From: Clostridiales bacterium
GTDB taxonomy: Bacteria; Bacillota; Clostridia; Tissierellales; Sedimentibacteraceae
Assembly (NCBI GenBank): GCA_003457065.1
Contig: DMJQ01000171.1
Location: forward strand, 1-6,522
DNA: 6,522 bases
Direction of reading: 5' to 3'
Shown: piece by piece, positions 4,442-6,522 of the stretch
Layout of the letters: every line of letters starts with the position of its first letter
How positions within the stretch are numbered: the stretch's first letter is position 1
Position numbers and translations under genes: made by a program
Notes under the pieces: generated by a model
The model's input: only the letters and a program-made list of their open reading frames with translations
Databases searched by the model: none
Told to the model about the DNA's origin: nothing

Positions 4442-5488
4442 TTAAAAAACTTCAATCGGAGGCACATACTTTTGACACTCTGGATATCTTAAACATATCT
4501 TTTCAGCTAATTCAAAATTTTCATTACTTGAAAATATATATCTTTGACTATGTATAACTTGTACCTTATTAAAATACCCTACTTCTTCATCATAATAAAG
4601 AACTTTATATTCCCTATCAGTATGTATATTGTTATATGTTTTGCTATCATACATCCCTAATAACAAATTAGATGATATCGGAAAAACAATCTCTATTCCT
4701 TCAGACTTTAATCCACCATAGCTAATGAACTTATCAAACTTATGAGGTATATTAACTACAGGGTCATCGGATGTATAGAAGGGTAAAGAAGTTTTATTGA
4801 CATACATTACCCATATATGATTAGAAAGAACTTCTGCAATTTCGGCAGCTACTTTTGGGTCAAGAATCATACTACTATGTTGCAATTTTATAAATTCTTT
4901 ATCTGCTTCAACTTCAAAACTTTCTTTAGGAAGTGCGTCTTCATCATCCATCTGTGATTTATAAGCCATAGTTTGAACAGTTTTTTCAATTGTAGCTCCA
5001 AGTATTTCACGAAAAGATTTTGTCCTTATTATCTGTATTGCAATAAAGAATGAAAAAATTTCTTTACCTTCTTTAGAAAACGCATCACAATTGTCTATAA
5101 CCCATTGATTACCATTGTAAGCTTTATTTATTATGTTTAATAATATGGAACTATAAATGCCTTCAATCTTACTGAAGAAACCTTTTTCAATGTGTTGTTG
5201 ATTGTCAGCTTCTCTTAGCGAACATTCAAGGTTTTGAGTATTTAAGATTTTACATAGCTCCTCTTTGACTTTTTCTTGTTCTTCAGGCTTTGCTTTCTTA
5301 TATAGTTCTTCTAAACTTAAGTCGTAAAAGTAATTTTCCATTGCTACATCCATAATATTTTGATTTAAGCGAGCTTGCATTTTTTGTTTATCAAACAGAT
5401 TAATACGCTCTTCACCTTGATTACTAAAGTTTTTTAAGTAGCATCGTGGTACATAATGTTCTTTTTTTGTTTTTGCCAACTGAATCAC
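4442..5488 (-). CDS. DUF4238 family protein
   Basis: This 348-residue protein matches my recollection of the DUF4238 family. Near the N-terminus is KKEHYVPRCYLKNF (residues 8-21), the family's hallmark H-Y-V-P-x-x-Y-L-x-x-F. It is followed by a short basic strand segment (RINLFDKQK), an acidic central helical region, FIAIQIIRTKSFRE (148-161), then FYTSDDPVV (237-245) and IVFPISSNLLLGM (267-279), all segments expected in the family. The biochemical role is unknown to me; such genes are often accessory cargo. The frame's first usable codon is a GTG at 5488, with AAGGG and GGTGGT almost touching it. A TTG at 5479 would have this purine stretch about ten bases upstream and give MAKTKKEHYVP, a more typical beginning for the family. 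The gene is transcribed away from the tyrosine recombinase, across a 271-base gap, and ends at the shared terminator. No signal peptide or membrane segment is seen. Family call fairly confident; function not. Confidence 0.8.
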   Translation of the reverse strand: MIQLAKTKKEHYVPRCYLKNFSNQGEERINLFDKQKMQARLNQNIMDVAMENYFYDLSLEELYKKAKPEEQEKVKEELCKILNTQNLECSLREADNQQHIEKGFFSKIEGIYSSILLNIINKAYNGNQWVIDNCDAFSKEGKEIFSFFIAIQIIRTKSFREILGATIEKTVQTMAYKSQMDDEDALPKESFEVEADKEFIKLQHSSMILDPKVAAEIAEVLSNHIWVMYVNKTSLPFYTSDDPVVNIPHKFDKFISYGGLKSEGIEIVFPISSNLLLGMYDSKTYNNIHTDREYKVLYYDEEVGYFNKVQVIHSQRYIFSSNENFELAEKICLRYPECQKYVPPIEVF

Positions 5489-5759
5489 ACCACCCTTAAT
5501 CTTAAGAAATGAAAACTTTTTAAATCCATAGTCAATAATTCTAGTTAGTAACCTTTACCATAATTTCTATCAGTTTTTCTTAAATTTGCAACTGATACTT
5601 ATAATTCTAGTCAATTTGAATATACTTTCAATTACACATTAACTTATTTTATGATTTTTGTTTTATTGACTACAGTTTCCACAGGATTATATTAACTATA
5701 ATTCTGTTGTAACTGTTTAATAGAAAGATTCATGTATTTCCTCATTTTTTTCACACATA
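5489..5759. repeat. Repeat-bearing gap beside the integrase: candidate arm/attachment region
   Basis: Several words recur in this 271-base gap. ATAATTCTAGT occurs at 5535-5545 and 5601-5611, and its first eight bases again at 5698-5705. TAGTCAAT occurs at 5529-5536 and 5608-5615, and inverted (ATTGACTA) at 5665-5672. Between the two long copies, TATCAGTT (5568-5575) and AACTGATA (5590-5597) form a perfect 8-bp inverted repeat with a 14-base spacer. Tyrosine recombinases often have arm-type repeats and a core dyad next to their gene, so this is a candidate attachment region. It could equally be an operator cluster for the DUF4238 gene. For that gene, a minus-strand GTTACA-16-TATAAT promoter around 5687-5715 is possible. 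No terminator is seen after the integrase. Confidence 0.45.
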
Positions 5760-6522
5760 CTATTTAAAATAACTCTGTTTCTTATTATTCTTAGGTGCAA
5801 TCCCATCAATAATATCAATCAAGTCAAATGTTCTTGCGTTATAATATTTGTTTAACTGCTGCATTGTTGAATGACCAGTAATTCTTTGTAATAGTAATGG
5901 GTTTACATTTTGGTTTACTGCATTAGTAATGAACGTATGTCTGAATAGATGCAAACTTGTTTTATAAACTCCTCTTTCATTGCAATATTTTTTTACACTA
6001 TCTTGTAATGATGACATTGCCATTATTTCATTATATACAGTCGGAAATAAATAATCGTCTAAGTCCCCACCCCTTATTTCCATATAATTTAATAACACAT
6101 CATATAAACTTACGCTAACTGGAAGCCTTCTTGGTTTTTTATTCTTAGTTTCATTTACAGTTATTGTTCTATTTATTAAATCTATATTACCTATCTTTAA
6201 TTCCCTTAATTCTCTAGCTCTTAACCCTGTACTTGCTAAAACCCAAATGATAGTATAAGTTCTAAAAGTAATAAAATCCTTTTTACTAGGAGCATTTAAC
6301 AATGATTTCAACTCCTCTTCTGTGTATATATCTTTAAATGTTTCTTGTCCCTTAACTGTTGGTATTAAAAAATCATTTATAATATATCTTTTCTTAATGC
6401 CATATTTTATAATTGGACTTAAATTTCTAAGGTAGGAGTTTAACGTAACTAAGTTTGTTATACTTTTCTGCTCTTTTAAGTAAAGTATATAATCTTCAAG
6501 CAAATCTAACACAATGTCCTTG
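5760..6522 (-). CDS. Tyrosine recombinase/integrase, N-terminus outside the window
   Basis: This is a site-specific recombinase of the XerC/XerD/phage-integrase family. Numbered from the GTG at 6510-6512, the active-site residues are all present: R98 (TGLRARELREL), K123 (TKNKKPRR), H188 and R191 (HLFRH), H214 (GHS) and Y223 (NKYYN), nine residues after H214 as in XerD. Residues 1-45 (EDYILYLKEQ, then TLNSYLRNLSPIIKYGIKK) are the second half of the N-terminal core-binding domain; its first helices are missing. The frame stays open to the window edge (KDI precedes the GTG), so the gene very probably starts beyond 6522. An AAGGA four bases before the GTG could mislead start prediction. The catalytic domain is intact. 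The gene reads toward the DUF4238 gene, with a repeat-rich gap after its stop. It could integrate or excise the element, or resolve multimers. Confidence 0.92.
   Translation of the reverse strand, partial: KDIVLDLLEDYILYLKEQKSITNLVTLNSYLRNLSPIIKYGIKKRYIINDFLIPTVKGQETFKDIYTEEELKSLLNAPSKKDFITFRTYTIIWVLASTGLRARELRELKIGNIDLINRTITVNETKNKKPRRLPVSVSLYDVLLNYMEIRGGDLDDYLFPTVYNEIMAMSSLQDSVKKYCNERGVYKTSLHLFRHTFITNAVNQNVNPLLLQRITGHSTMQQLNKYYNARTFDLIDIIDGIAPKNNKKQSYFK

Noticed and set aside
5700..5752. 17-codon minus-strand frame (MRKYMNLSIKQ...) just after the integrase
   Set aside because: It has no ribosome site and no recognisable features, and is too short to support as a gene.

Overview
The window is strongly AT-rich, with clear Shine-Dalgarno sites (AGGAGG type) and Clostridia-like proteins. 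I read it as low-GC Firmicutes, most likely Clostridium, Clostridioides or a relative. The gene content is that of a mobile replicon or element: a primase-type zinc-finger protein, a divergent sigma-like factor, a serine recombinase, a tyrosine recombinase and cargo genes. There is no ribosomal, tRNA or central-metabolism gene. A plasmid, phage-plasmid or integrative element are all possible, and the sequence does not decide between them.

Left third (1-1840, minus strand): a sigma-70-like protein (716-1825) is followed downstream by a CHC2 zinc-finger primase-like protein (7-597). The 118-base gap holds a strong stem-loop. The primase reading frame closes 6 bases before the window edge, before any TOPRIM catalytic domain is reached. 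Positions 1841-2339 are a 499-base divergent control region rich in inverted repeats. It separates the sigma/primase unit from a plus-strand gene (2340-3020) for an unrecognised protein that has a sigma-region-4-like helix-turn-helix.

Middle (3021-3822): a terminator follows the helix-turn-helix gene. Next comes a repeat-containing stretch that could be a resolution site or operator, then a complete small serine recombinase of the resolvase/invertase type (3232-3822).

Right half (3823-6522): an intergenic stretch with dyads leads to a 72-residue coiled-coil protein (4133-4351, plus). This converges through a bidirectional terminator on a DUF4238-family protein (4442-5488, minus). A 271-base repeat-bearing gap follows, and then a tyrosine recombinase (5760-6522, minus) whose N-terminus lies outside the window.

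Working model (inference): the left and middle genes look like a replication/transcription-control module (own primase, own sigma-like factor, a divergently encoded sigma-4-like regulator, a resolvase). The interval between the two recombinases looks like an accessory cargo slot holding the coiled-coil protein and the DUF4238 protein. The part most likely to be undescribed is the sigma-like factor, its divergently encoded sigma-4-like neighbour and the structured control region between them.
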